A stretch of DNA of 64,000 nt. Origin: Rhizobium sp. TH2. Its GTDB lineage: Bacteria > Pseudomonadota > Alphaproteobacteria > Rhizobiales > Rhizobiaceae. Below the pieces are notes generated by a model, which searched no databases, was not told where the DNA came from, and saw only the letters and a program-made list of their open reading frames with translations. Of the stretch, positions 18,792 to 27,560 are shown piece after piece; position 1 is the first letter of the stretch, and every line of letters begins with the position of its first letter. The translations under genes were made by a program, and so were the position numbers. The stretch spans positions 2,790,001-2,854,000 of the forward strand of contig NZ_CP062231.1 in assembly GCF_024707525.1 (NCBI RefSeq), written 5' to 3'.

Positions 18792-19133
18792 ATGACAGCT
18801 GCCCCCTTCCCCGATCGCGACGCCGTCGCCGACAGGCTCGCAAGCTTCGTCGAGGCCGACCAGTCGTTCCTGAGGCTTCTGATGGAAAATCCAGTTCAGG
18901 ACGACAACCTGCTCGAGGGATTGCGGCTCTGGCTCGACCGATCGGCCGAGGCGAAATTTCTCAACTCTCTGAAGCTCGAGCGTACCGGCGAATGGATCGG
19001 TGCCAATGCACCGGCGCGGCTGCAGATCCGGCTCAACGAAGTGGGCAAATCCTCGCAGCACCCGGCTTTCCATGCATTCCGGGACGGGCTGGAGAAATCT
19101 GGCGGGCTGGAAAAGGCGTTTCCAAAAGCGTGA
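18792..19133 (+). CDS. Small protein of unknown function after the repeat protein
   Basis: A 113-residue, mostly helical protein starting 7 bases after the stop of the giant repeat protein. A TTG two codons earlier is an alternative start. It is rich in charged residues with a WLDRSAEAKFLNSLKLERTGEW segment and has no signal peptide or membrane helix. I do not recognise the family. The tight spacing suggests cotranslation with the repeat protein, perhaps as a chaperone or regulator of the exported product, but that is inference from position only. Confidence 0.7.
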   Translation: MTAAPFPDRDAVADRLASFVEADQSFLRLLMENPVQDDNLLEGLRLWLDRSAEAKFLNSLKLERTGEWIGANAPARLQIRLNEVGKSSQHPAFHAFRDGLEKSGGLEKAFPKA

Positions 19134-19142
19134 AACCAAACG

Positions 19143-19172
19143 CGGTTCACCCCCTCCCCGCGAGGACAGGGA
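19143..19172. repeat. Short C/G-run inverted repeat
   Basis: CCCTCCC and GGGAGAGGG flank CGCGAGGACA just after the small gene, resembling half of the palindromic repeats found elsewhere in the window. It lies between convergent genes and could assist termination. Confidence 0.4.
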
Positions 19173-19219
19173 GAGGGCGTGACGAGCGAGTAATGAGCTA
19201 GGCTCGGTTGGGAACGGGG

Positions 19220-21445
19220 TTACTCGCCCTTCAAACGCTTGGCCAGTTCGACCATCTTGAGGAATTCGGCGTGGTAGCCGTAGCGGTCATCGCCTTTCGA
19301 GGCCAAGCCCAGCGCCCCGATCGCATCCCAGGAATAGTCCGAAACCTGGGCTTCCTGCTTCAGCTTCTGGGCGAAGGCCGCGACCGCCACCGAGAAACGC
19401 ACATCGGGCGCCGCCGCATCGACATTGGCTTTCTCTTCCGATGCCTTGACCGGCATGGTGATCAGCGTCGATTTGTCTTCGTCCGGCTTCTTGTAGCGGA
19501 TCTTGACGAAGGCGAGTTCATCTGAGGCGGAAGCGTCGGTCACGACGGGCGCGTCGGCCTTTTCCTTCTTCCCGGCATAGCGCAGATCGTCGTTGAGAAC
19601 CGATGGGCTGCCGACCGGCGTCACCTCGTAGATCGCCGTGACGCGATGGCCGGAACCGATCTCGCCGGCATCGATCTTGTCATTGTTGAAATCCTCGCGT
19701 TTCAGCGCCCGGGTTTCATAGCCGATCAGGCGGTATTCGGCGATCTTGGCCGGGTTGAACTCGACCTGGATCTTGACGTCCTTGGCGATCGGGAAGAGCG
19801 AGCTCGTCGCCTCCTGCACCAGCGTCTTCTGGGCTTCCGACAGCGTGTCGATATAGGCGGCAACACCATTGCCGTTCTGCGCAAGCACCTGCATCAGGCT
19901 GTCATTGTAGTTGCCGGTGCCGAAGCCCAGGACTGACAGGAAGATGCCCGTCTTGCGCTTCTTCTCGATGAGGGCCTTGAGGTCATCGTCGCTCGACACA
20001 CCGACATTGAAATCGCCATCGGTGGCGAGCAGGATGCGGTTGACGCCGTTCTTCTGGAACGCCTTCTCGGCGAGCCGATAGGCGGCTTCGATACCTTCGG
20101 CACCCGCAGTCGAACCCCCGGGCGAAAGGTTGTCGATCGCATCGAGGATCTTCTGCTTGTCCGATGCCTTGGTGGGTTCGAGAACGGTGCCGGAATTGCC
20201 GGCATAGACCACGATCGACACCGTGTCCGACGGCTTCAGCGTATTGACCAGCAGGCGGAAAGCGCTTTTCAACAGCGGCAGCTTGTTGGGCTCGTCCATC
20301 GATCCCGAAACGTCGATCAGGAACACAAGATTGGCCGGTGGCTGTTCGGCAAGCTGAACGTCATAACCCTTGATGCCGATATGCATGAGCTTCGTATTGG
20401 CATTCCACGGCGTCGGCATGACGGTGACATTGGCCTTGAACGCCTCCTTGGCGCTTTCCGGCGGCTTCCAGTCATAGGGGAAATAGTTGATCATCTCCTC
20501 GACGCGGACGCTGTCGGGCTCCGGTAGATGGCCGCCATTCATGATCGACTGGCGCACATAGGCGTAGGATGCGGTATCGACATCGATCGAGAAGGTTGAG
20601 ACCGGCTCGGAAACGACCGATTTCACCGGATTGACATCCTTGGAGGTGAAACGGTCACCGGTTTCCTCGGGCAGCAGGATCGGCGGCTGGGCGATGATGC
20701 CTTCGTTCATCGTGGCGCCACCCAGCACCTTCTTGCGCATCAGCTGTCCAGTTGGCTGCACGGTCATCGGCTTGGCGGCAACCAGGGCATCGACCTCGGG
20801 TTCGGCCATCTCGCTGGTCGCGGCTCCCAAATTATCGGCATCGCCCGGTGTCGTCGAATTGAATTCGGCCGACTTCTGATCCTTCGGCGCGGCGGCAAGG
20901 CGTTGATCCTCACCGGGCACCATGGCTTCAGTGTCGGCGCGGCTACCCGATGTGTCGGCCGTTTCCTCGGCGATGACGGGTTTGGGCTCGGTCTTGGTCA
21001 CGTCGGCCAGTTCGGGCTGTTCGACCGACTTATCGTCGGCTTGCACCTGGTTCTGAACCTCTTGCTTCCCAGCGGTCTGCTCGGCCTTGAGCTTCTCCTG
21101 GCGCAGGCGCGCCTCGTCCTGCTTCTTGGTATCGATAACAGGTCCATCCGTCAGGATGATTGTCCTGTCGTTGATCATCTGATAGGTGACATACCCGGCG
21201 GTGGGTACGATCAGGATAGTTGCGAGCGCCGAGCTCGCGAGCATCAATTTGCGGGACATGAACAGGCTCCATAAAGCGGTTGCGATGGAGCTTTGACGAC
21301 GTGACGTTCTGTTTCCTTGGGGTGCTGTGGCAAAATTTTTCTCGGCCTCGAATGCGGCCATGGCAGCATTCATCGCGCGGGCACGGGCCTCGTCGGTGGG
21401 TTTCGGGGCGGCGATGCGGCCGAGCTTCTTCAGGTCTTCTTCCAT
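19220..21445 (-). CDS. Membrane-anchored von Willebrand factor A domain protein (YfbK/DUF3520 type)
   Basis: The 741-residue protein has a short cytoplasmic N-terminus, one membrane helix (about residues 66-86, KLMLASSALATILIVPTAGY) and a long low-complexity periplasmic linker. A YfbK-type region with YFPYDW, a VWA domain with the MIDAS motif DVSGSM (near residue 380) and a DUF3520-like C-terminus follow. VWA/MIDAS domains bind divalent metal and protein partners. The gene begins 16 bases after the stop codon of the ECF sigma gene, so the pair probably forms one unit in which the VWA protein might sense and the sigma factor respond. The ATG at 21445 has a strong AAAGGAGG site; an upstream GTG is less likely. 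Confidence 0.88.
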   Translation of the reverse strand: MEEDLKKLGRIAAPKPTDEARARAMNAAMAAFEAEKNFATAPQGNRTSRRQSSIATALWSLFMSRKLMLASSALATILIVPTAGYVTYQMINDRTIILTDGPVIDTKKQDEARLRQEKLKAEQTAGKQEVQNQVQADDKSVEQPELADVTKTEPKPVIAEETADTSGSRADTEAMVPGEDQRLAAAPKDQKSAEFNSTTPGDADNLGAATSEMAEPEVDALVAAKPMTVQPTGQLMRKKVLGGATMNEGIIAQPPILLPEETGDRFTSKDVNPVKSVVSEPVSTFSIDVDTASYAYVRQSIMNGGHLPEPDSVRVEEMINYFPYDWKPPESAKEAFKANVTVMPTPWNANTKLMHIGIKGYDVQLAEQPPANLVFLIDVSGSMDEPNKLPLLKSAFRLLVNTLKPSDTVSIVVYAGNSGTVLEPTKASDKQKILDAIDNLSPGGSTAGAEGIEAAYRLAEKAFQKNGVNRILLATDGDFNVGVSSDDDLKALIEKKRKTGIFLSVLGFGTGNYNDSLMQVLAQNGNGVAAYIDTLSEAQKTLVQEATSSLFPIAKDVKIQVEFNPAKIAEYRLIGYETRALKREDFNNDKIDAGEIGSGHRVTAIYEVTPVGSPSVLNDDLRYAGKKEKADAPVVTDASASDELAFVKIRYKKPDEDKSTLITMPVKASEEKANVDAAAPDVRFSVAVAAFAQKLKQEAQVSDYSWDAIGALGLASKGDDRYGYHAEFLKMVELAKRLKGE

Positions 21446-21459
21446 CGGCTCGCCTCCTT

Positions 21460-21981
21460 TCACGCGACTTCACGGCCGAGAATGATCTTGAGCCGCTTGC
21501 GCGCCTCATGCAGGTGCCAGGATACCGTGGGTTCCGAGCAACCGAGTATTTCCGCAGCCTCGCTGTGATCGAAGCCCTCGGAATAAACCAGCATGACGGC
21601 GTCGCGCTGCTTTGGCGAGAGCGTCTGCACGGCGGTCCAGATTTCCTGCATGTCGTCCTCTTGGGTCTCGTCGGCATGCATGGCCGGATCCTGGCTCCAT
21701 TCCTCGGTCTTGCGGCGCTCGCGAACCGCCTTGCGGGCGAGATCGCGGACCGCGTTCAAGACCAGCGCATAAAGCCAGGTACGAAAGCGGCCCTCGCCGC
21801 GAAACGATCTGATCGCGCTTGCCAGCCGGACGCAGACGTCCTGCGCGATATCTTCGGCATCGGCACGGCTCCGCGTCCATTTCCACGCCGTGGCATGTAT
21901 GAAATCATAATGCATTTCAATCAGTTGTCCAAAGGCTTGCGCGTCGCCGCCAATTGCCTTTCTGATCAGTTCGGGTTCCAA
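21460..21981 (-). CDS. ECF-family RNA polymerase sigma factor
   Basis: The 173-residue protein has sigma region 2 (FGQLIEMHYDFIHATAWKWT, then DAEDIAQDVCVRL) and region 4 with its helix-turn-helix (LSPKQRDAVMLVYSEGFDHSEAAEILGC, then EPTVSWHLHEARKRL). The two regions are joined by an acidic linker. It should direct RNA polymerase to a small regulon, probably including its own operon. No classical anti-sigma gene is adjacent. The VWA membrane protein downstream has only a short cytoplasmic segment that could play that part. Confidence 0.92.
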   Translation of the reverse strand: MEPELIRKAIGGDAQAFGQLIEMHYDFIHATAWKWTRSRADAEDIAQDVCVRLASAIRSFRGEGRFRTWLYALVLNAVRDLARKAVRERRKTEEWSQDPAMHADETQEDDMQEIWTAVQTLSPKQRDAVMLVYSEGFDHSEAAEILGCSEPTVSWHLHEARKRLKIILGREVA

Positions 21982-22183
21982 CTGCCGTCCCTCTCACACC
22001 GTTCCCGGGGTCAGGGGCACCAAATCCATTCCATTCGGCATGTTCGGTAAACCCTGATCCTAGGTGTAAGACGTTTGCTCCTGACAAAAGCTTGGGGTCA
22101 GGCGTGAAATTATTTGGGCAAGGGGCCAAATTATTCAGTCAGCCCTTCCATCACCCTTATGTACAAACCCCGGAGCGGATTTT
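21982..22183. other. Upstream region of the sigma factor gene
   Basis: About 200 bases between the sigma gene and the inverted-repeat element. It should hold the minus-strand promoter of the sigma/VWA pair. I see no reading frame with coding character and no clear -35/-10 pair. Confidence 0.4.
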
Positions 22184-22454
22184 AGAGCGCTTCATGGATA
22201 AATGGAATCATTCTGTTGGCTCAAGCGGAGTTGGATGTTGGATCGGCCGGCGCGCGTCGTAGCCAAAGCATACGGCCAAGCCGGCCGATCCAAGAGCCGG
22301 CCCGCTTCAGCCAACCCGAAGGGCCGGGCATCTTTCCGCCAGTCCCTGCGGCGTCGGTCTCGGCCGTACCTAAGGGTACGACACTCGCCCGCCGCCTTGG
22401 TCCTGACGAAAACCTGCTCCGGCAGAATGGTTCCATTTATCCATGAAGCGCTCT
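22184..22454. repeat. 271-bp element with 32-bp terminal inverted repeats
   Basis: The left arm (22184-22215, starting AGAGCGCTTCATGG) and the right arm (22423-22454) are inverted copies with 31 of 32 positions matching. Inside the left half are two more inverted pairs: GGATCGGCCGG/CCGGCCGATCC (22240-22250 and 22281-22291) and GTTGGCTCAAGCG/CGCTTCAGCCAAC (22215-22227 and 22302-22314, one mismatch). There is no reading frame worth calling. The structure fits a small non-autonomous mobile element or a large rhizobial intergenic palindrome. The ATG at 22443, at the start of the next gene's frame, lies inside the right arm. Confidence 0.75.
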
Positions 22455-22493
22455 AACTCTCGGAATCGCCCGCCTATCCCGTCAGGTCCATCC

Positions 22494-23366
22494 ATGAACC
22501 CCCGCCGCGATTACCAGCTCGGCCTGCTCTACGTCACGATTTCCGCTGTCGCCTGGAGCCTTGCCGGCTATTTCAGCCGGCTGATCCCGCTTGACAGCTT
22601 TACGCTGCTCGCCTGGCGCGGCATTTTCGGGGCGGCGAGCCTGCTGATCGTCGTCGTCCTCTTTCGGGGCCGCAACTGGTGGCGGGAATTCACCGAAATC
22701 GGCAAGCCGGAAATGGCCTATATCGCACTGACGGTCGCCGGGATGATCATGTTCATCACCTCACTGGGCCATACATCCGTTGCCCATGGCGCGGTGATCT
22801 ATGCGACGATCCCTTTTCTGGCGGCCTTCCTCGGATGGATATTCCTCAAGGAATTTCCGAGCCGTAGCGCGATGAATTCGAGCATGTTCGCTATTCTCGG
22901 CGTCATCCTGATGGTTGGCTTCGGATCGGATGGCGGTTTGCTCGGCGACATGCTGGCCTTCGGCATGACCTGCACCATGGCCTGCTCGATCATCGTCATG
23001 CGGCGCAACCCACACATGTCCGCGATGGCGTCGGCCTGCATCGGCGCCATCGTCTCCGGCGCCATCTGCTGGCCGCTCGGCGCGCCGCTCGATGTGACCG
23101 GCATCCAGTTCTTCCAGCTCGCGCTCTTCGGCCTCACCAATTCGGCGGTGGGCCTTGCCTTCTTCGCACTTGGCTCCAAGAAACTGCCGGCCGTCGAGAC
23201 AGCCTTGATCGGAGCGCTCGACGCGCCCATGGCGCCGCTCTGGGTCTGGCTGGCTTTCAACGAAAAGCCGGGCGTCAACACTCTTATCGGCGGCGGCATG
23301 GTCTTTGCCGCGGTCGTCGCACATATCGTCGCCAGCCAGCGGAGGGGCGCTCCGGCGCATGCATGA
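22494..23366 (+). CDS. DMT-family (EamA) permease
   Basis: The 290-residue membrane protein has ten predicted helices in two EamA repeats; the first begins at YQLGLLYVTISAVAWSLAGYF. EamA proteins usually export metabolites such as amino acids, but the substrate cannot be told. I preferred the ATG at 22494, directly before the RRDYQLGL segment, because the earlier ATG at 22443 lies inside the inverted-repeat arm and adds 17 non-family residues. The stop overlaps the start of a second, related permease by 4 bases, so the two are translationally coupled and may form a heterodimer. Confidence 0.88.
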   Translation: MNPRRDYQLGLLYVTISAVAWSLAGYFSRLIPLDSFTLLAWRGIFGAASLLIVVVLFRGRNWWREFTEIGKPEMAYIALTVAGMIMFITSLGHTSVAHGAVIYATIPFLAAFLGWIFLKEFPSRSAMNSSMFAILGVILMVGFGSDGGLLGDMLAFGMTCTMACSIIVMRRNPHMSAMASACIGAIVSGAICWPLGAPLDVTGIQFFQLALFGLTNSAVGLAFFALGSKKLPAVETALIGALDAPMAPLWVWLAFNEKPGVNTLIGGGMVFAAVVAHIVASQRRGAPAHA

Positions 23367-24241
23367 TGGATCCACGTCGCGAACATCTCTTCGGCATCAT
23401 CTTCGTCACGGCGGGCGCGGTCACCTGGAGCAGCGCCGGCTTCTTCACGCGGCTGATCGCGCTCGACTATCCCACGATGATCGCCGGACGCGGCATCTTC
23501 GGCGCCATCGGCATGCTGGCGATCATCATCGCCTTTGCGCCAAGGACATGGACCAGCCAGTTCCGCAACATGGGCTGGCCGGACGTACTCTACATCTCCA
23601 ACTATATCTTCGGCACGATCTGCTACGTCTCGTCGCTCGGCCAGACCTCGATCGCGCACAATGCCGTGATCTTCGCCACCCTGCCCTTCATCGCCGCCCT
23701 GCTCGGCTTCATCTTCGTGCGCGAACTGCCGTCGCGCGAAGCAATCTTCGCCAGCGCGATCGCGATGATCGGCGTGGTGATCATGGTCGGCTTTTCCGAC
23801 GATGGCGCGCTGCTCGGCGACGTGCTCTCGTTTCTCGGCACGGCCAGCATGGCGGCCTCGATCATCATCGTGCGGAAATATCGCTCGGTGAATATCGCCG
23901 CCGGTGCGGTGATCGCCTCCTTCACCAGCGGCGTCATCGTGCTGCCCTTCGCGGATTTGTCAGCGGCGACACCGACGCATCTGCTTTACCTGGTGCTTTT
24001 CGGCCTGCTCAATGCATCGGCCGGGCTGACGCTTTATTCGCTCGGCTCCAGGCGCCTGCCGCCAATGGAAACGGCGTTGATTTCGCTGATCGATACGCCG
24101 CTCTCACCGTTCTGGGTGTGGCTGGCATTCGGGGAGAAAGCCGGCCCCCAGACGCTCGCCGGCGGGCTGATCGTGCTGTTTGCAGTGATCCTGCACATAT
24201 TCATGAGCCAGCGGCGTCAGCGGCTGGTCTCTTCAAGCTAG
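23363..24241 (+). CDS. DMT-family (EamA) permease, paralogue of its neighbour
   Basis: The 292-residue, ten-helix EamA transporter is clearly related to the preceding gene product. Both begin with a short polar segment and VTWSSAGFF- or VAWSLAGYF-type first helices, and share ETALI.L.D.P..P.WVWLAF in the C-terminal repeat. The tandem duplication with ATGA overlap suggests a paired transporter similar to EbrAB-like or other heteromeric DMT pairs, though EamA proteins are usually two-repeat monomers or dimers. Its 3' end overlaps the convergent toxin gene by 9 bases. Confidence 0.88.
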   Translation: MMDPRREHLFGIIFVTAGAVTWSSAGFFTRLIALDYPTMIAGRGIFGAIGMLAIIIAFAPRTWTSQFRNMGWPDVLYISNYIFGTICYVSSLGQTSIAHNAVIFATLPFIAALLGFIFVRELPSREAIFASAIAMIGVVIMVGFSDDGALLGDVLSFLGTASMAASIIIVRKYRSVNIAAGAVIASFTSGVIVLPFADLSAATPTHLLYLVLFGLLNASAGLTLYSLGSRRLPPMETALISLIDTPLSPFWVWLAFGEKAGPQTLAGGLIVLFAVILHIFMSQRRQRLVSSS

Positions 24242-24556
24242 ACCCAGGAAGATCATGATCGCGGTTTCTACGCGCTTGAGGTCGTCATCGTCGAGAATGC
24301 CGATGCGTTTGCCGAGGCGACTTTTTGGCAGGGTGATGATCTTGTCGGCCATAACATGTGATCGCAGCCGCAGACCGTTTACGTCACTCGGCAATAGATC
24401 AATGCGGAAAAGTTCTAGATTGTCAGGGTCGGAGGTGATCGGGCATATCGTTATGGAATCCAGAAATGAGAAGGCATGATCTTGAATAATAAGAGCCGGC
24501 CTTGGCTTGCCGGCGTAGCCGGTACCTGAAACAGTCCAGACCTCACCTCTCGTCAT
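24233..24556 (-). CDS. MazF/PemK-type toxin (mRNA interferase)
   Basis: The 107-residue protein has the MazF/PemK barrel signatures: the N-terminal MTRGEVWTVSG, then KPRPALIIQDHAF, ITICPITS and a C-terminal VMADKIITLPKSRLG. Family members cleave single-stranded RNA at short motifs and are held inactive by a partner antitoxin. The start at 24556 overlaps the end of the upstream antitoxin gene by 14 bases, as expected for a toxin-antitoxin operon. Confidence 0.9.
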   Translation of the reverse strand: MTRGEVWTVSGTGYAGKPRPALIIQDHAFSFLDSITICPITSDPDNLELFRIDLLPSDVNGLRLRSHVMADKIITLPKSRLGKRIGILDDDDLKRVETAIMIFLGLA

Positions 24557-24782
24557 TGGCCGGATCGTTGAACCAGGATACGGAATCGACCCACGCCTGA
24601 TCCTCGGCGGCATAGGGACTCGCCGCCGCGATCTTCGACTGCCTCGCGGCTTCCTCGAGGAATTCTTTCGACTTGGTGTCGGGCAGCCAGCGTTGTACGA
24701 GCCGCAGACCCTTCGCCCGCTGTCGCTCGCGATAGGTCGCTGCCTTATGCCTGTTCCGCTCGCGCTTCTCTGGTGCGGTCAT
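24543..24782 (-). CDS. Antitoxin, MazE family (DUF3018 type)
   Basis: A 79-residue, highly basic and helical protein with an Arg-rich N-terminus (EKRERNRHKAATYRERQRAKGLR) and a C-terminus rich in Trp, Asp and Pro (AWVDSVSWFNDPANDE) that would wrap the toxin. This fits DUF3018/antitoxin MazE family proteins found with PemK-like toxins. An in-frame ATG 17 codons upstream exists, but the chosen start gives the family length. The A/T-rich 24785-24815 stretch upstream probably carries the autoregulated promoter. Confidence 0.82.
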   Translation of the reverse strand: MTAPEKRERNRHKAATYRERQRAKGLRLVQRWLPDTKSKEFLEEAARQSKIAAASPYAAEDQAWVDSVSWFNDPANDER

Positions 24783-24834
24783 CTCTAACACTCCGGTTAT
24801 ATGTAACCTGAGTGCGAGGGGTCGAAATGTCAAG

Positions 24835-25509
24835 TCAGCGGCTCAACGCCGTCATGTGAAAGCGGAGCTGTTCCTCGGGATAACGATAGCTGGCGCCGAC
24901 CGGGCAGGCATTGCGGGCGATGCAGCCGCCTTGCATACAGGTGCCGTCGCCTTCTCCCGCGAGATAGGTGCGGCAAGCCGGTACGTGAAAATGATCGTTG
25001 GCCACTGCATTTGCCGGACAGGTCGTCAGGCACGGTTTGTCGGGACAGTGGTCGCAGGGATGCGGCCTTGGAGTTGATGCGGGGAACTCGATGTGTTCCT
25101 TAAACCCGATCGCGCCGCGATAGCCGTGCCACAAGCCATAATCCGGATGGATCAGCACGCCGAGCGGCGACGCCCTCAATCCCTCGGCACGCATCGCCCA
25201 TTGCTGGAACGGCTGCCACGGCTTTTCCGAGGGGAACCATGCGGTTCCTCCCATGGCCTCGGCGACCGGCCGGATGACCTCGACGGACCACATGTCCAGT
25301 GGATCGGCCACATTCTCGTTCTCCTGCCGCCATTCCGAGAACGGCTCCCAGATCGAGCCGCCGATATTGCCAAGCAGCACAACCGTCCGCGCCCTGCCCC
25401 CTGATATCTCCGGCCCATCGCCATCGAAATGCACGACGCCGCGCAAAAAAATTCCGTGCGGCGAGAGCGCCGCACGGATCTCATCAATTCTGATCTCTTC
25501 CTTGCCCAT
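24835..25509 (-). CDS. 4Fe-4S ferredoxin-like protein, related to the QueG/reductive dehalogenase fold
   Basis: The 224-residue protein ends with two tetranuclear cluster motifs: CDHCPDKPCLTTCP (about residues 142-155) and a second set, CMQGGCIARNACP. The N-terminal 130 residues resemble the nitroreductase-like/cobalamin-binding part of QueG-type proteins (VLLGNIGGSIWEPFSEWR). It is shorter than QueG (about 350 residues) and lacks its HEAT-like extension. An electron-transfer role is likely, and its closeness to a corrinoid system is suggestive. A start 12 codons upstream is possible. Confidence 0.78.
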   Translation of the reverse strand: MGKEEIRIDEIRAALSPHGIFLRGVVHFDGDGPEISGGRARTVVLLGNIGGSIWEPFSEWRQENENVADPLDMWSVEVIRPVAEAMGGTAWFPSEKPWQPFQQWAMRAEGLRASPLGVLIHPDYGLWHGYRGAIGFKEHIEFPASTPRPHPCDHCPDKPCLTTCPANAVANDHFHVPACRTYLAGEGDGTCMQGGCIARNACPVGASYRYPEEQLRFHMTALSR

Positions 25510-25610
25510 TATGTCCGGCCAGGCGGCTTGTAATGCGGGCGCCAAACGTCCCGCTGTATCCAGTCGGCCACCTGATACCGTCCGCCATTCTCCCTGGCTT
25601 CGGGACCCTT

Positions 25611-27167
25611 TCAGGTGAAGGCGTCGGGCATCGAGTCCTTCTTCTGCTTGATGTAAGCCAGAAGCGCTTCATCGATCGCGGGATCCAGCGCCGGCGCCTC
25701 GTACTGGTCGAGCCAGGACTTGCAAAGCGCATTGGCGCGTTCCTCGATCCGCTTGGCGCCTTCGACTTCCCACTGTTCGAAGGAATTGTTGTCGGCGAGC
25801 GCGGAGCGATAGAAGGCGGTCTGGAAGTTGGCCTGGGTGTGCGCGCAGCCGAGATAGTGGCTGCCTGGGCCGACTTCGCGGATGGCGTCCAGAGCCTGGG
25901 CGTTTTCCGAGAGATCAACGCCTTCCGCCATCTTCTGCATCATGCCGAGCTGGTCCTGGTCGATCATGAACTTCTCGTAGGACGACACGAGGCCGCCTTC
26001 GAGCCAACCTGCCGCATGCAGCGAAAAATTCGTGCCGGCGAGCAGCGTCATGTTCAGCGTGTTGGCCGATTCATGCGCGGCTTGCGCATCCGGAACCTTG
26101 GAGGCGCAGAGCGAGCCGCCGGTACGGAACGGCAGGCCAAGACGGCGTGCAAGCTGGGCTGCGCCGTATGACACCAGCGACGGTTCCGGTGTGCCGAAGG
26201 TCGGCGCACCCGACTGCATCGAGATCGAGGCTGCGAACGTGCCGAACAGCACGGGCGCGCCCTTGCGGATCAGCTGGGTGAACGATGCACCGGCCAACAC
26301 TTCAGCGAGGATCTGCGTCAGCGTACCGGTCACTGTGACCGGGCTCATAGCGCCCGAGAGAATGAATGGCGAGATCACCGTCGCCTGGTTGTGGCGGGCA
26401 TAGACCTTGAGCGCGCCGACCATGGTTTCGTCGAACACCATCGGCGAATTGGCATTGATGAGGTTGAGCGTGACGCAGTTGTTCTCGACGAACTCATCGC
26501 CGAACACCAGCTTGGCCATGGCGATCGTGTCTTCGGCGCGTTCCGGCGCGGTGACCGAACCCATGAACGGCTTGTCCGAATATTTGATATGGCTGTAGAC
26601 CATGTCGAGATGGCGTTTGTTCACCGGGATATCGACCGGCTCGCAGACCGTGCCGCCTGAGGAATGCATCGACGGCGCCATGTATGCGAGCTTCACGAAA
26701 TTGCGGAAATCCTCGATCGTCGCATAGCGGCGGTTGCCCTCGAGGTCGCGCACGAAGGGAGGTCCGTAGACAGGTGCGAAGACAGTCGCCTTGCCACCGA
26801 TCTGCACGCTGCGCTCGGGATTGCGCGCATGCCAGGTAAAAACCGGCGGCGCGGTCTTCAGGAGTTCGCGGCACAGGCCCTTGGGGAAATGCACCCGTTC
26901 GCCCCTGACATCGGCGCCGGCTTCCTTCCAGAGCGCCAGTGCTTCGGCATCTTCGCGGAATTCGATGCCGATTTCCTCGAGGATGAGGTCGGCGTTACGC
27001 TCGATGAGCTCGAGGCCTTCTTCCTCCAGCACCTCGTATTCGCGGATCCTGCGGGTGATATAGGGAAGCGACGCGCCCGGACCGCCGCCTGTGCGTGCTG
27101 CGCGGCGGGCGGCAGCACCTCTAACGCGGCGGCCGCCGCCTTCTGCCTGGTCTGTCGTCTGGTCCAT
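25611..27167 (-). CDS. MttB-superfamily corrinoid methyltransferase (non-pyrrolysine; glycine betaine MtgB-like)
   Basis: The 518-residue protein belongs to the trimethylamine methyltransferase (MttB, COG5598) superfamily. Archaeal MttB needs an in-frame amber codon read as pyrrolysine; this frame has no internal stop, so it belongs with the non-Pyl members. Characterised members of that group demethylate glycine betaine (MtgB), proline betaine or carnitine and pass the methyl group to a corrinoid protein. The barrel begins near residue 40 (LPYITRRIREYEVLEEEGLELIE). Residues 8-32 form an Arg/Gly/Ala-rich extension. The start at 27167 follows AGAGGAAG. It is transcribed divergently from the corrinoid protein gene. 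Confidence 0.88.
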   Translation of the reverse strand: MDQTTDQAEGGGRRVRGAAARRAARTGGGPGASLPYITRRIREYEVLEEEGLELIERNADLILEEIGIEFREDAEALALWKEAGADVRGERVHFPKGLCRELLKTAPPVFTWHARNPERSVQIGGKATVFAPVYGPPFVRDLEGNRRYATIEDFRNFVKLAYMAPSMHSSGGTVCEPVDIPVNKRHLDMVYSHIKYSDKPFMGSVTAPERAEDTIAMAKLVFGDEFVENNCVTLNLINANSPMVFDETMVGALKVYARHNQATVISPFILSGAMSPVTVTGTLTQILAEVLAGASFTQLIRKGAPVLFGTFAASISMQSGAPTFGTPEPSLVSYGAAQLARRLGLPFRTGGSLCASKVPDAQAAHESANTLNMTLLAGTNFSLHAAGWLEGGLVSSYEKFMIDQDQLGMMQKMAEGVDLSENAQALDAIREVGPGSHYLGCAHTQANFQTAFYRSALADNNSFEQWEVEGAKRIEERANALCKSWLDQYEAPALDPAIDEALLAYIKQKKDSMPDAFT

Positions 27168-27560
27168 GGTTGCTTCCTCTTTGTGATTTTGGGCCTGAGG
27201 GGCCGAAATGTTCACGGCGATCCTAAACAATGCCGCAAAAGGAACATTCCTGAAAGCGCCACCGATGACGCTGTTCGCGAAATGACGCATTTGTCGATTT
27301 GCGGCATGAGACAGAACGCTATCCGTCTAATGATGGCAATCAGAAGATTCGATGTTACGAGCGCGATTGTCCCTTAAATCAAAGAGAACCACGTCTCAGC
27401 CTCAAATCGTCAACCCTTTCAAAGACGATTGACGCATCGTCGTAAATCAGTCCAGCCCGCGTCGTTTTCGAAAACGCTTTGCAAACCCCAGACGCTAACT
27501 GTAATGGTCGAATGCGGTTTACGGCAAACTGCGGATTCCCAAAACTCGACGAGGATCGCC
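27168..27560. promoter_or_regulatory. Divergent control region between the MttB-like and corrinoid protein genes
   Basis: This 393-base gap must hold both promoters. Visible elements are TTGTCGATTTGCGGCAT at 27291-27307 and an inverted repeat AATCGTC (27405-27411) / GACGATT (27424-27430). The corrinoid protein start follows GAGGATC. TGTCG-type half-sites recur upstream of the GlxA-like regulator and the flavin dehydrogenase, and could be operator sites for that regulator. Confidence 0.45.

Noticed and set aside
22443..22493. Upstream ATG for the first DMT permease
   Set aside because: It lies in the arm of the inverted repeat and would add 17 residues not typical of EamA proteins.
25611..27167. 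Possible pyrrolysine (amber-suppressed) MttB
   Set aside because: The frame is open over the full family length with no internal TAG, so it is a non-Pyl member.
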